This document shows positions 21,158 through 32,882 of a DNA stretch of 64,000 nucleotides, one piece after another. Below the pieces are notes generated by a model. The model saw only the letters and a list, made by a program, of their open reading frames with translations, was not told where the DNA came from and did no database searches. Both the position numbers and the translations under genes were made by a program. Source of the stretch: Austropuccinia psidii (Eukaryota; Basidiomycota; Pucciniomycetes; Pucciniales; Sphaerophragmiaceae). Each line of letters starts with the position of its first letter. Position 1 is the stretch's first letter. The DNA is taken from contig JALGQZ010000009.1 of NCBI GenBank assembly GCA_023105745.1, forward strand, positions 19,082,564 to 19,146,563. Direction: 5' to 3'.

Positions 21158-22945
21158 TGTAAGGTGTGGATATGAAACTTGGATTAAACATCAAGTACTT
21201 TTCCTGTCCTCAAAATTTTTATAAGGTAAAAATCAATTAAAAATAGTAAGAAATATTATTCTTAAGAGAAAACATGCCAATTTTATTTTTTATAACTTTA
21301 TTAGTATAAAACAATAATATTATAAAGATTTATTGTTTTACCAACAATAAAAATTTATCCAAAAATACTCTACAAGAGATATTTGAGGCTACAAAAGAAA
21401 TTTCTTCAAGAGCAATTTCAATTGGAGTTAATTGAGCAAAGAACTGCAAGCAATTAATTAAAGAAAAAAGTCTTTAAAAACATGTTTAAAGAGAAAACTC
21501 GCTCAAAAGTGACCAGAGTGAATTTGGAAATAAAGTGACAAAGTTTACAGCGATGAAAGATGCTTTAATTCACTTTTGGGGTGGTTCAGGGGTAAAAATG
21601 ATTATAAGAGTTACAAACAATGATTATAATGATTTTTTCACGTGGTTGAAAGGTTCAAAATGTTTTAAAAAGGGTGGTTGGAATCTTTTATTGATTGGTT
21701 TAACAGTGTTTAAACTAATTATAAAAGGAAAATATTCTAACATGAAGAGAAAAGTGGGGCAAAGAAGAAATTCTTTTATAGCCATCAATTTTCTTACTCC
21801 AAAAGTGAAATTTACTCTTTTCAGTCGTGAAGAATAGTCTGACAACAGAAAAGTTAATTATGGCATCATTGAATCCTGGTTTAGACCAAAAAGGGCTGGT
21901 TTAAGCCATTTTTAGCCATTTTGGAGCCTTAACTCAGCCATTACTATAGCAATACTTGGTATAGAGACTTCAAAACACGTCAGGATGTGTTTAAGAGGCG
22001 TAGAAATCAGTTCAAACTGTTTTTCATAACATTCTTTCAACTTAAGAGTAGTTTTACCTTCTTGGAAGCAGTTTAAACTACCCTGGTTGGTATCAAAACC
22101 TCATCATCAATTGAGTCACAGACCCTGTGACTCGATTACAGGCCAAAACTGATGAACCTTTGCGTTAATTTTGACATCTCACGCCTGTCAGCAATGGCTT
22201 TGGGGTCTGGCTCCCCCTTAGAGCTAGAGTTTCTTTTCCCCCACAATTTTAATCTTTCGAATTTATTTTTTCCTTCAATTCCTCATCATGTATTATACTT
22301 GTGATTTACATATGTAAATCAATTAAATTGTACAGTCCGATACAGTAATAATTGATACCTCATATTTAAATCAAAGTTCATTTATGTAATACACGCACAC
22401 ATGTTGACATTTCAATTGAAGTCAATTGAAAATACTTCAATTCCTCATAACTTCTAGACTAAACACAACACCTCAATTTTAACACAAAAATTGATGGTTA
22501 ACACCACATGTGGTGTGAATTAAATTAAAGTTTTGAGGATTTTCAACTTTTGTATTGAAAATACTCAAAACTTAATTTAAGCTTATTTAGAGTTGAGTTA
22601 CAAAAATATCACTCAGAGGTGACCCCACCTAATTTTTTATAAGGAATCAAATGGTGAAATAACTTTTATATTTTTATTCATTTGATAAAAAGCTAGAATA
22701 TATTTTATATAAATTTTAACCAAAAATATTTTAATTTCATAATTTTTATGAAAATTAATTTTTACAAGTTAAAATGAATTTTCATAATTTTATTTTTAAA
22801 TTATAATTAAATTTTGATTTTTAAATATAAATTTGTATTTATATTTTCATTTTTATAATATAAATAAATTTATTATACTTGTATTTGTATTTCAATTTAT
22901 CATTTATGGTCTTTTGGGTATATTAAAATATCTCTAAGGCTCACA
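21158..22945 (-). repeat. E2 5' LTR (LTR-A)
   Basis: 1788 bp, the partner of 10040-11846, with clearly more differences than the E3 or E4 LTR pairs, so E2 looks older. Ends AAGGCTCACA. It includes a shortened version of the antisense ORF at 21535-21837 (+). Confidence 0.93.
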
Positions 22946-22950
22946 GCGGG
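22946..22950. repeat. Target-site duplication of E2, right copy (GCGGG)
   Basis: Follows the CTCACA terminus of E2; pairs with GCAGG at 10035-10039. It still encodes the E1 RNase H residues at the junction. Confidence 0.85.
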
Positions 22951-24830
22951 CTTTCCGGAAAGTGAGAACTTTTGAAGACATGAAGTATTGAAGGCAAGAG
23001 TAATTGGTGAGAACTTCACAAGGTGATGAAAGGAAAAGAAGAAAAGCCCTCCACCACTTGAGAGCCCAGACTATGCCAAGGAGTTCCTTGTCATGATTCT
23101 CATAGTTGAGCTCTGCTGGAATACGCTTGTGGCTGTCAAATGCAATGGGATATTTTCCTCAGTCAGAGACCTGACTCAGCACAGCACCCAAGCCATAATC
23201 AGATGCATCGGTCTCTATAATGGTGGGTAGAAAAGGATTGGAGCAGTGGTGAAAACCTCTTTGAGTTGGTCAAACTGACTTAGAGCTTCCTCATTGAGGA
23301 GAAAATAGGAATCTTTCTTGAGGAAACGGGTTAGTGAACTGAATTTCTTTGAATAATTCTTGATGAAATGGCAGTAGAAATTGGCAAAGCCAAGGAAAGG
23401 TGGAAGAGCCTTGAGGTTCCCTGGAGGTGGCCAATTGAGAATCTGCTGGACTTTTACTTGGTCCATCTTGAGGCTTTCAGAAGAAACTACATAACCCAAA
23501 TATTCCACATTAGAAACATGGAATAGGCACTTGGAGGCCTTAGCAAAAAGGTTATTGGCTCTGATTCTGGAAAGAACAGTGCACACATGAGTGACATGTT
23601 CTTCCTCAGATTTGGAAAAATCATAATTTCATCCAAATAAACCACAACATAAACATCAAGAAGATCTTGGAAAATGTCACTGAGAATATTTTGAAAGGAA
23701 GCAGGAACCTTGGTGAGCCCAAATGGCATAACCAAGTACTCATAACTGCCATATTTAGTTCTGAAAGCTTTCAAATGTTAATCACCCTCCACGATTCTGA
23801 GCAGGTTATATGCACCACAAAAATCAGTCTTGGAGAAGATAGAAGGACCATTCAAGACATTGAGAAGCTGATTCATAGGAGGAACAAGATACTTTATATT
23901 CCTAGTAACAGCATTGAGTTTGCAGTAATCAACACACAAACGGAGGCCACCATCTTTCTTTTTGACAAAGAGGACAGCTGCTCCTGTTGAGGCGGAGCTT
24001 GGCCGGATGAAACCTTTGTCTACATTCTCTGAAATGTAGGCACTGAGTGTATCCAAATATTGGTGATAGACAGAAGAAACAACCTTCATCACGGCTTCAA
24101 CTTCTTCTGGCTCTTCCTCTTCATCCCACAACTCCTCCAGGGAGTCATGATAAGATGAAGGGGGAAGGTCTGTATTCCCAAAGGAGAGATGAAGTGAAGA
24201 TACAGAATTATCTTCTTTAACATCTCAAATCTATTTGAAGACTTCATCTCTAGAGGATAGTAATGACAGATGGGAATTAAGGGAAGGAATATGGACAGAA
24301 GATGGAAGTGATGGTTTTCCAGAATCACCAACCAGAGCTGCACATAATTTGGAAGAAGAAAAGTCATTACTGAAAGATTTTGAAGGATCACAATAGTCCT
24401 TATGATCAGCATTAAAGGTGATGAGCCCTTGCCTCCAATCAATAGAAGGATTAAAGTGATTAAGAAAGTTAAAGCCCAATATGAGGTCTTCTCCCTTGGG
24501 AGTATCAATGACTAAAAAGTCCCATTTAAAGCTTGGGAAAGAAGGAAGCTCAACCACATATTTAGTATGGTGAGTCACAAATAAGGAAGGGGATTCAGAG
24601 GAGTCCAAAATGATAAGAGGAATCTTCTCTGGAAGTTATGATGTAGTCAAGGAATCCTTGTGAACAAACTGCTTTACAATAAATGAGTTGTTAGCACCAG
24701 AATCAATGAGAATACTGTAAAAAACATCACAAAGAGAAGAAAAAACCAATAATTTAAGAGAATCTTTGACACCAGTATTAAGAATGCACAATTGTGCTCT
24801 GGATGGAAAACAGTGAAGACCATTGTACAC
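22951..24830 (-). pseudogene. E1 protease, reverse transcriptase and proximal RNase H
   Basis: Minus strand from 24830: protease with LIDSGANNSFI (DSG active site) and DLILGFNFLNHFNPSIDW. RT from 24131: [56 protein letters not shown] (motif A Asp present) and [19 protein letters not shown]. The active-site box reads YLDE at 23628-23639 instead of YxDD, a loss of the second Asp. Then VEYLGYVVS and FLGFANFYCHFIKNYS. RNase H runs to FRKAR at 22951, where E2 interrupts it. Frameshifts occur near 23776, 23590 and 23214. Confidence 0.87.
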
Positions 24831-24844
24831 AACATGGTCTTCAC

Positions 24845-26150
24845 TCAGGCTTTTCCCTGGCTGGGAAAATTTCCTGACGGTTGGGTAAGCTTGTTTTGAG
24901 GCCTTTTGAAACAGGACTCAAGACTATGCTTCCCACCACAATAGGTACCTAGACCCTCCTTGATTGTTCTTGCCTTTTCAGAATTCATTAACTTGAAGTC
25001 TTTATTCAGCAAAGAAGAATGGGGCTTTTCCCTCTTCTGGAAATTCTTCTTCTTCCTTTGAGTTGAGCTTGAAGAATTTTGAGGATGAGAAGAATTTGAC
25101 TCTGAGGCTTCAGGCTTCTTCTCTTGATGATGACTCTTCTCCTTTTTCCTCGAATGGTACCTGGTATCAAGCTCAAGGGTAACATCCATTAACTCTTGAA
25201 GAGAGTCAATTCTTGAAGTATGTTAGGCCAACTGATCCAAAATCCTGGATGGCAATCCCTTCCTGAAATGAAGGATAAGAGCCCTTTCACCCCAATCTGA
25301 AATTCTTGAAACCAAAATTCTGAAATTGGCTATGTACAAGGAAACATAGCCACCTTCTTTCATTGTTAGAGAATCCAATTCTGCTTCAGCTTTTCTGACT
25401 TCATTCAGGTGCCCAAATAAAGTAAAGAATTGATATTCCAACGACTTCCAAGAATTGAGAAGGTAATTTCAGTCTTGATTGGTGAGATTGGAAAGATAAG
25501 GCTCAATCCATTCTGCAGCCCTGCTAATGAGAAATGAATTAGCACAAAGAACCTTCTTTCTGTCTTGAGAGATGTTTTCCGGATCATTATGAAAGATTAA
25601 CAGGCAAGACTTAATGAATCTTCTGGCTTTGAAGGGCTGAGTCCCATCAAAGCATTCTGCTTCCTGCATAGATAGAGTCTTGAAGGCTGGTGGTCTTGAT
25701 GACTCAGAAGATGAAGCTGCTTGAAGATTGGCCATAATTTGAGTCAGCTGCTGCATAATAGCCAATAAGGATGGCTCTGACTGATGAGAGACAGTCTGAT
25801 CAGACTGGGCCATAGTTGGTCCTCCAGTACCTTGGGATGTCCCCACCAGAGCAGGGACACCTTCAGTGCCATCAGACCCTTCCTCTTCCACAGCTTTCTC
25901 CTCCTACTCTTCACCATCTTCACCTGGACCTTTGAGATCGGTCCTTGAAAGTCCTGGGAATCCGCCAACTACTCCTGAGAATGAGCTTGATCTTCTTGGC
26001 CCTCTTTCTTCCTTCCTGTATGGTGCTGCTCCTTCCATGCAGGGTCCCCTATCTAATTGGGCCCTCAGTTGAGGAACTGCTGGGGTGCCATCAAGAGGAG
26101 CTCTTGGATTTGGAGTAAGAACAGCTTGAGCTCTGTCTTTCAGGAGGTGA
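24845..26150 (-). pseudogene. E1 Gag
   Basis: Acidic, Ser/Gly-rich N-terminus (region around 26070-25900, with an in-frame TAG near 25903), then the Retrotrans_gag-type core. That core has AIMQQLTQIMANLQAA, ECFDGTQPFKARRFIKSC, FLISRAAEWIEPYLSNL, then, after a break near 25442, YQFFTLFGHLNEVRKAEAEL, GYVSLYIANFRILVSRISDW and LPSRILDQLA. The C-terminal end is Lys/Glu-rich with one degraded CCHC knuckle (GTYCGGKHSLESCF; its first Cys is Gly). The exact start is unclear because no ATG precedes the open frame near 26150. Confidence 0.78.
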
Positions 26151-26878
26151 ATGCTTAATAGGAATGATTTTCAGGAGCAAAATTGAATTAAATGAATAAA
26201 AAATCAAAATCTGCTTGAAGTCAAAAAAAAACAATCAAATCTTGAGGGAAATCAATCAATGAAAATCAAATCTTGAAGTAATCAATCAATCAATGGAAAA
26301 TGAAATCTTAAAGTCAATATATCAATAAGTCAAAATGAATGAAATCAAAATCTTGCAAAAAGCAATCAATCAAATGAACTCTTGAGGAAATATCCATTAT
26401 GTCAAAAATCTTGATGTGAAAAATCAGCAAAATCAATGAAATCTTCAGTTCAATCAATTTTCTTGTAGTCAATATCAATTATATGTCAAATCAATCAATC
26501 AATTCAATTCAAGTTAAATCTTATTTCAAATGAAAAATTCTTGAAGAACAATTCCAAATGAATCTTGATATGAAGAGTGTATCTGAACAATCTTGATGAC
26601 CAATGTGAAAAACTCAAATGAAAAATGAGATTACACCTGGATTGATAATGAAATGAAATTGATGATTTGAAATAAGATTTAAAAGAGAAAAAAGAAATAA
26701 AATTTGGGTCAGCTTTAAATTTCCAAAATGAAGCATGAATGAGAGAAAATTGAGAAGTGACAAAGAATCATAGAGTTCATAAGCATTAAAGAGTCATAAT
26801 TTTGATGAAATGACTGAATGAGAATGATAAAAGAATGAGTGAACAGAATGAAAAGAAATTATGAGTTAATTAACATAC
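26151..26878 (-). other. E1 leader between 5' LTR and gag
   Basis: Purine/T-rich untranslated leader with runs of AATC/ATCA tetranucleotides (about 26180-26520). No ORF. No clear primer-binding TGG follows the LTR end; the sequence there is GTATGTTAATTAACTC on the minus strand. A self-priming mechanism as in Tf1 relatives is possible but not shown. Confidence 0.5.
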
Positions 26879-28487
26879 TTTCACAGGGGCTCTTATGGAA
26901 GCAAGAGTGGCCTGGAACTCTGGAATCAAGAACTCACTTGGAGGGCTCCAAAAGAATAAAGGAATAAAATAATATATTTCTTTAAAGAAGAATAAAAGGT
27001 AAAGAAAAGTATGCCAAAAGATAAAAGAAAAGGAAGCCAATTTCTAGGAGAATAAGAAGCCAAAATCCAAAGGGCCAACCAAATGAATCCTAAATTCACT
27101 GTTTCAACCTGCCAGAAAGAACAATGGAATTAGTAAAGGATATGACCACCAATATCCACTGAAAGGCCAAGAAGAAAATGTGAAAATGACTGACTTAAGA
27201 TTATCAGTTTTACTTTAATAAGGTAAAAGAAAATAAGGATAAAAATAAATCCAATATATTAATTAACTGGGGAAAAAGTCCCCAGGTGATGAAAGGTGGC
27301 CAGTATATTTGAAAAGCTGAAAGGCTGATCCTGGAAGGTGAATCATCCAACTTTATTGTCTGAATTGGGCCGATACAGTTGTGGCCATCTTGGGAATTGA
27401 ACTGTGTGACTGAATTCCCACAGTGGAATATGAATTGGCCCAATCGGGCCAAGGCCATACAGCATGCTCAATTAGTACCTGTATGGACCAATTGAGTTGT
27501 ACAAGGAATTCTGAATACTTGATTCCTTGACAATAATTGAAAATATTGATAACTTCTGAGAATTGCCCTTAGAATAGTCCTGATGAGAAAATGACAATCC
27601 AACCTCTGCAGGGCCAAGTAGTTGGGGTCCTTGAATGGTCTTCTGGTAGCCACCATGGAATTGCCAGACTGAATAGCTGAAAATTCCTTCTTCAAAATTG
27701 GTGATGGATTTGGGACTTGATTTGGAATAACGTAATTGGGTCCTGAAAGTGTCACCATTGGATTTCTGAGCAAAAATGGTGCATAATGGTATATTATACC
27801 AAATATGCACCAGTCCTGGTCCTTGAGTATGGAGTGCATTGAAGAAAGGGAAGTCTTCCCCTGAAATGGAGGGGAATACTTGCTTGTAGCTGATCTGGTG
27901 GCCTCTGATGGTTTCCAGAGGCCATGGACTGATTTATGGTCAACTTGTGGTTCTTGGCTAATTTGGGTCCTAAGGTGGTTTTTGGTCATTTGGGGTCAAA
28001 AACTGGCTCAGGTGGGCCCACTTGTGGTTTGGGGGCTGCTGACCTGCCCCCTTGGCCCCTTTTGGCCTCATTCGAATTGGGCCAAAAGGGGCGTAACAAT
28101 CCCACGGACCGTAGAGGCCGTAGGGGGCCTAAATGGCCCAAAAAGGCCATTTAGGCCAAAACCCCCCTAATATAAAGAGTTGGGCCAAGGGCCCTGGTGG
28201 TGGATAGAGGGGCCATAGGCCCCTGGAAGACTCAAAAGACTTCCCAGGCCCAAAAACAAGGATAATGGCCTGGGGGTTGGTGAGGTGCAGAATTGGCCAA
28301 TGAGGCCATAAATGAGGTTTGGGGCCATATTTGGCCAGTGGAAGGGTGTTATGGCCAAGAGGCAATAGAGCACCAAAAGGGTACAATTGGCCATAAACAT
28401 ATATTATGGCCCATTGACAATAACTTGGGTTCAGGTTGGAATTGCCACAACACCCATTGAGGGGGGTGATTGTTTGTGGTTGTGACA
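26879..28487 (-). repeat. E1 5' LTR
   Basis: About 1609 bp, the partner of 5983-7578. Its inner terminus is damaged (TTTCACAGG instead of TGTCACAGG); the outer end GTGGTTGTGACA is intact and followed by TCTTG. Confidence 0.92.
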
Positions 28488-28492
28488 TCTTG
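28488..28492. repeat. Target-site duplication of E1, right copy (TCTTG)
   Basis: Exact repeat of 5978-5982. Together they define the E1 insertion site within the SNF2-like gene. Confidence 0.92.
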
Positions 28493-28935
28493 TTCTCCAA
28501 AACTTTCAATTATGAATATAATGTTTGGATACCATGTGAATAACATCAATGCTAGGTTGTGTTTCTGAGATGAGGAAGGATCATTTGGATCAGTCATAAA
28601 TACTCCCTAAAAAAATAATGTTTGAGTAGGATTGGATTGGAAATTTGCAATCCATGCTCTACCATGACCACAGTAAATGAAAGTTTGTGGTGCCCCAAGG
28701 AATGGTATCAACATGTTTGAAAGGGTTCTAGGGAGAGAGCAAATAGTATGCTGGTGATTGGGAAGATATACAACTATGTTGTGTTGATTGTGCCATAGGA
28801 TAATTCAAGAATCTAAGTTCAAATTATCATTATTTAAAGTTATATCACTACTTATTTTGATACAAATATTAATCATTCCAATGGAAATTGGTGATGAAGG
28901 GGTTGAAATTATGGCTATTATGAGGTATCTGGGGA
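28493..28935 (-). pseudogene. SNF2-like gene, N-terminal exon (other half of 4120-5977)
   Basis: Minus-strand frame from an acceptor-like GCCATAG (28938-28936; branch-like CTAAC about 30 nt upstream) to the E1 site. It reads YLIIAIISTPSSPISIGM, WHNQHNIVVYLPNHQH, LGAPQTFIYCGHGRAWIANF, MTDPNDPSSSQKHNLALM and ESFGEQ. Two in-frame stops occur: TGA at 28805-28807 (fits CGA Arg) and TAG at 28607-28609 (fits CAG Gln). The end is in phase with EFKPKIPKE at 5977 when E1 and one TCTTG are removed. This N-terminal region precedes the ATPase core and has no domain I can name. Confidence 0.75.
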
Positions 28936-30960
28936 CTATGGCAAATGATATGATGAGGGAGGGTTAGCTCAAGGGAATGAAGAGCAAAAAGCGCAGGTGG
29001 TGGACATTATATGAGTTAAGAAATGGGCCCATAGGGGGATGGAATGTTGTTACGTGCATGGTTGTTTGGAACATCAGCCTCTTGGCTTTATAATTCTCAT
29101 ATCCAATTTGGGGCATATATCAAGAAAAGGTGGCAAGAATGTGGGTGCACCAATTTGACTTTTGGATCTGCTGCATATCACCCAAAGTTTGGTGGCCCAA
29201 GATTCACATTAACATATCAAAAATTGGGTGGGTCATCAAGAATTCTTGTACAGTGGAATATTGGAGGCCTTCAGACATGTTTGCTGGTGTCACAGCAAAC
29301 AGTAAGTGTTTCTTCCCCAGCTTTGTTGTTGTACAGTGAACTGCTGGGCAATGGTGGCGGTGGAAAGGAAAATTACACTGTGGGGATCTTTTTGTGTGGG
29401 AAGGTAAGGTATGTACAGTGCATGTCACTGAAAATGAGTTTTGTTGTGTGAAAAATTCTTGTGGAATGACACATACTGGGATTACAGGAGGGAATGTGTG
29501 ACTTTTGGCTGGAAGATAGGCACCAAAGGTTTTGGGTTGCATGTGCAAATATCTGGCATATGAACTGTGGTGGCGGGTCCCCGCACAAAACAATCCAGCT
29601 TCAGGGATTCTAGGAATGGAGTATTTTGATGGTTATGAGGCTGTAGATACTCTGCACTGATGGGCTTCAGGTTTGCGCGTGCAGGTGGGTGAGCATCTGT
29701 GGATAAGCGGGCCACCCGCACAAAAGAATTGTTGTTCGAAGGAAAGGCGGTAAAAGGTCTGCCAAGCAGGTGAAACTTTCCTTCATATGATCCATGGAGG
29801 GGTGCATCTGAAAGCAGGTGGCGTCCCATCAACTTTCAGCTGTGAAATTCATAAGTGGGCACCAGTCATAGTTTGCCACAGCTTTGGTACTGGAGTGAAT
29901 TGAGCATTTGTGTATGACCCAAATCATTCCTCATCCCAAGATGCACCCCTTCCCATAACTTGGAATACACCAGCATCTGTACAATAGTTATGTGGAGCTC
30001 TCCAACCTGCATTGAAGGGATGCATTTGAGAAATTTGACTCAATGCCTTAGTGTGATTTCATGTTGAATTCTTGTAAAGCATTTTCTCAGCCCCACAGCA
30101 TACATGTACACCAAAGGTGTATGTACTAAAATGTCGGCTGATCTACAAATGGGGATGGTTTAATACTACTTCAGCATGCACGAATATTACTGATGGGTAT
30201 CCCTTCCAATTGTTTGCATAGGTGTAGATCATGTGCCACATGCTCAGCATGGTGATTGACCTGATTTGCACACACCAGCTCAGCATGTCATGGTCAAAAG
30301 CTCACTACAGCAGATTTTTGGAATGCCATGATCAGAGCACCTTTCATTAAAGCTCATTGGAAATCCCACTTCTGTGAACTTTACCTAAGTGTGTGAAATG
30401 CTCAGCCTGGCCAAAATGTCTTCGGATGTTGTCCCAAATGCTCAGATTGCATTCATATAAAAGTGAGATAGCAATTTATCAGCAAGGGTGTGTTTAATAT
30501 TGCTATATAAATAGCTCAACAACTGTTCAATTCAAATGTTCAGCCACTGAGAATTTCAATGATGACCCCAAAGCAGACCTGCACATTTGGTCAACCCAAG
30601 CTCATGCTGTATTCACTTGTCATACAGCCTCCCGACCCTTTGTTGAAACTGTATCACCTGGCTATAATGGTGGTATGCTTGCCACAGTGAGCTGTGACCA
30701 AATGAACCATGGAATTTTCTGCCTGGGGAATTTGTGGATTGCATGCACTGTGCACATTCAACAATGCCCTCACGAAAGCACTCCTGGGTGATTGGGTGGT
30801 TATTTAACACAAAAAAGGGGATATGACTGAGTATGACAATTCAATCAATTGCAATACTCAGCCTGAACCCCTTTGTTCCCCTGCCTCACACAGGCATTTC
30901 CCTTCTCAGTCGCAGCATTGGCTGCAACTGAGGTTTCATTTTTTCAAAAGGCCTTGAAGC
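28936..30960 (-). other. Host remnant with coding-like minus-strand segments
   Basis: Minus-strand ORFs at 29832-29482 and 29593-29204 look coding (for example DCFVRGPATTVHMPDICTC and SHTFPPVIPVCVIPQEFF). They are in different frames and overlap, as if one exon suffered an indel near 29500. They may be upstream exons of the SNF2-like gene or a separate gene; no domain is visible. 29840-30960 has scattered TGCTCAGC-like words and no supported gene. Confidence 0.35.
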
Positions 30961-32882
30961 TGTGAGCCTTGAGGTATATTTTACATACCCAAATAGGCCA
31001 CAATTATATTAAAAATGAATTTTGAATTATGCATAACTCATAAGTCATGCATATATCCAAAATTCATCATTTTTAATTTCATAAAAAATGAATAACTTTT
31101 TATTGAGTAGGTAAATCCATGAATTTAAGGCCAGATTTGGATTCTACAAAAAATTTCACCTAGGGTAGCTCCATAGAGTGAATAAGTTCAAATTAACTCT
31201 TTGAGGTGGTAATATGGAAAATACTTCAATACCACATCATCAATACCACATAAACGATGCATGAAAATTTTTGTTTTTATTAATTTCACGCCAAAATAAT
31301 GGTAATGTGAGGAATCACATGTTACATATACACTAAGAATAGTGTTATGCATGTTTTGAGTACTTAGTATCATGGTAGTCTTACATGGACTTTTGGTACA
31401 CCCATAGTGGATATCTCACTTGAAGCTTAATTTTCTATTTTGACGTGAAAAATAGGCAAGGGGGACAAAAGACATCAAAGAGAGGCAGGGTACCCAACTT
31501 CTGAGGGCTCAGAGGCATGAAAAGCTCCAAAGCTTGGATCCATGGCTGATCTTGGCCTAATTGGTAAACTAAAACCTTTTGGGAACTTGGTTACCATGTT
31601 GCAACTACTGTAAATCTTAAGAAAATAGCAAATAACCTGCTATTTTGACATGCCAAGGAGGTAAAGAGCTACTTAGACTCCTGTAACCATGTCAATTCTT
31701 AATTATTTTCCATGCGTAAGCCCCAAAAGAGTAATTAAGACCCTTTTTGGACTTGTATCCATTGATTTACCCCATAGCAACCAGTTAAACACTGATATTT
31801 GCAATTCTACATAGAAATGAGGTAAAAACTTCAAAAATTCATTCAAAATACAATTCTTAATTAATCTTTCTGAAACTTTCAGGACCAATGGAGAACTGTA
31901 CTATCTATGGTACAGCCAAAAATAATTACAGTTTTACTAGTAAAATTAAACAACTTACTTACAGTCCATTTTTGACTATTCTATGTGAAACACTGAATCT
32001 TCAAAAATTCACAGTATTTACAACCTGTGATTAAATTGGAAATAACATTGATTACTTTAAGAAATCAATGATTGTTTTGGAATAAAAGAAGATTTACAGA
32101 TGTTACTCCTTTTATTCTTAACCATATTGGGGTTGGTAGTCACGTAAAAGCATCAAATTAAGTAATTATGACAATCTTATGTGACAACAGATGATGCAAT
32201 CAATAATCCAAAAGGTTTTATTGTTTTCTCACTCACTGGTTTTTCAGTTTGCTCCATGGAACACCTCTGTGAGCTGTTGTTGACTTAAAAGAGGCCTCCT
32301 CTTGCTGTTTTTTCTAATAATCATCTTATTATCATTTAAATAATTATTACCAACAAGTAAGTATTAGTTATAACTTTTTGTAAGTGCTTTAAATCTTTCA
32401 GAATAAATCAGAAAGACGTGAAATCATAGAATACAACTATATATTGTTGTAATACTGTTATAAATTCATTTTGATTCTTAAAATCCACAATTCTATGTGA
32501 AATCTCTCTATCTTATCTTTCAATAAGTTCTTTGGAATATTGGTGAGTGATTTTTTTTTTAATTCTTAAATTTTTCCTCTAAAATTAGTTTTCTTCAAGA
32601 ATTACCATTAGAATTATTCTTGCAAAAGATAATTATATATTAAAATAATTTTATTATTCAAATAAAAGAAGTTTTATTATTAAAATCTTCTTGTAATTGA
32701 TTCTTGTAGACAATTACTTGCTCACTGTTAAAATCACTAGTAGTGTTTAACACGTGAAAGAAATAATTCTTTAATTATTTAATTGTGGTTATAATAACAT
32801 TTTGTTATTATATTTCATAAGAACAGTCATAGTACTGTTGATTAATAGTAATATTATCATCAGTTTCATAGCCAATCTTAGA
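30961..32882 (+). mobile_element. Solo LTR of the LTR-B family
   Basis: Starts exactly TGTGAGCCTTGAGG and follows the E3 LTR sequence (reverse orientation to E3) through CAGTTTCATAG, ending in a decayed CCAATCTTAGA where CATCTTACA is expected. About 1922 bp, the same length as the E3 LTRs. No clear target duplication is seen (GAAGC left, AAGGT right). It is more diverged than the E3 pair and has lost several ACGT motifs, so it is an older insertion. Confidence 0.85.

Larger units (their letters stand above)
10040..22945 (-). mobile_element. E2: chromodomain gypsy element (LTR-A family) nested in E1
   Basis: Complete two-LTR element of 12.9 kb on the minus strand, including two solo LTR-C insertions of 1439 bp each. 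Order in element sense: LTR (22945-21158), primer site (21155-21139), small upstream exon (20924-20727), intron, gag (20676-17073), protease-RT (17181-15928, then 14478-14041), RNase H, integrase plus chromodomain (13488-11872), polypurine tract, LTR (11846-10040). Numerous stops, the YIDD-to-YIDY change in RT and Asp-to-Val in the integrase core show it is dead. It belongs to the same family as E5 and E6. Confidence 0.94.
5983..28487 (-). mobile_element. E1: Tf1/sushi-like Ty3/gypsy chromovirus, interrupted by nested E2
   Basis: LTRs at 5983-7578 and 26879-28487 (about 1.6 kb, TG...CA termini) bound minus-strand gag, protease, RT, RNase H, integrase and a chromodomain. Its own length without the nested E2 is about 9.6 kb. 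It inserted in the coding region of a SNF2-like gene (TSD TCTTG) in the same orientation as that gene. All ORFs are broken by stops and frameshifts and the RT active site is altered, so it is inactive. A canonical chromodomain behind the integrase places it with chromoviruses, which use that domain to target chromatin marks (family knowledge). Confidence 0.93.

Noticed and set aside
26180..26520. Possible CRISPR-like or structured repeat array
   Set aside because: It is simple AATC/ATCA microsatellite drift in the E1 leader, with no constant repeat-spacer pattern.
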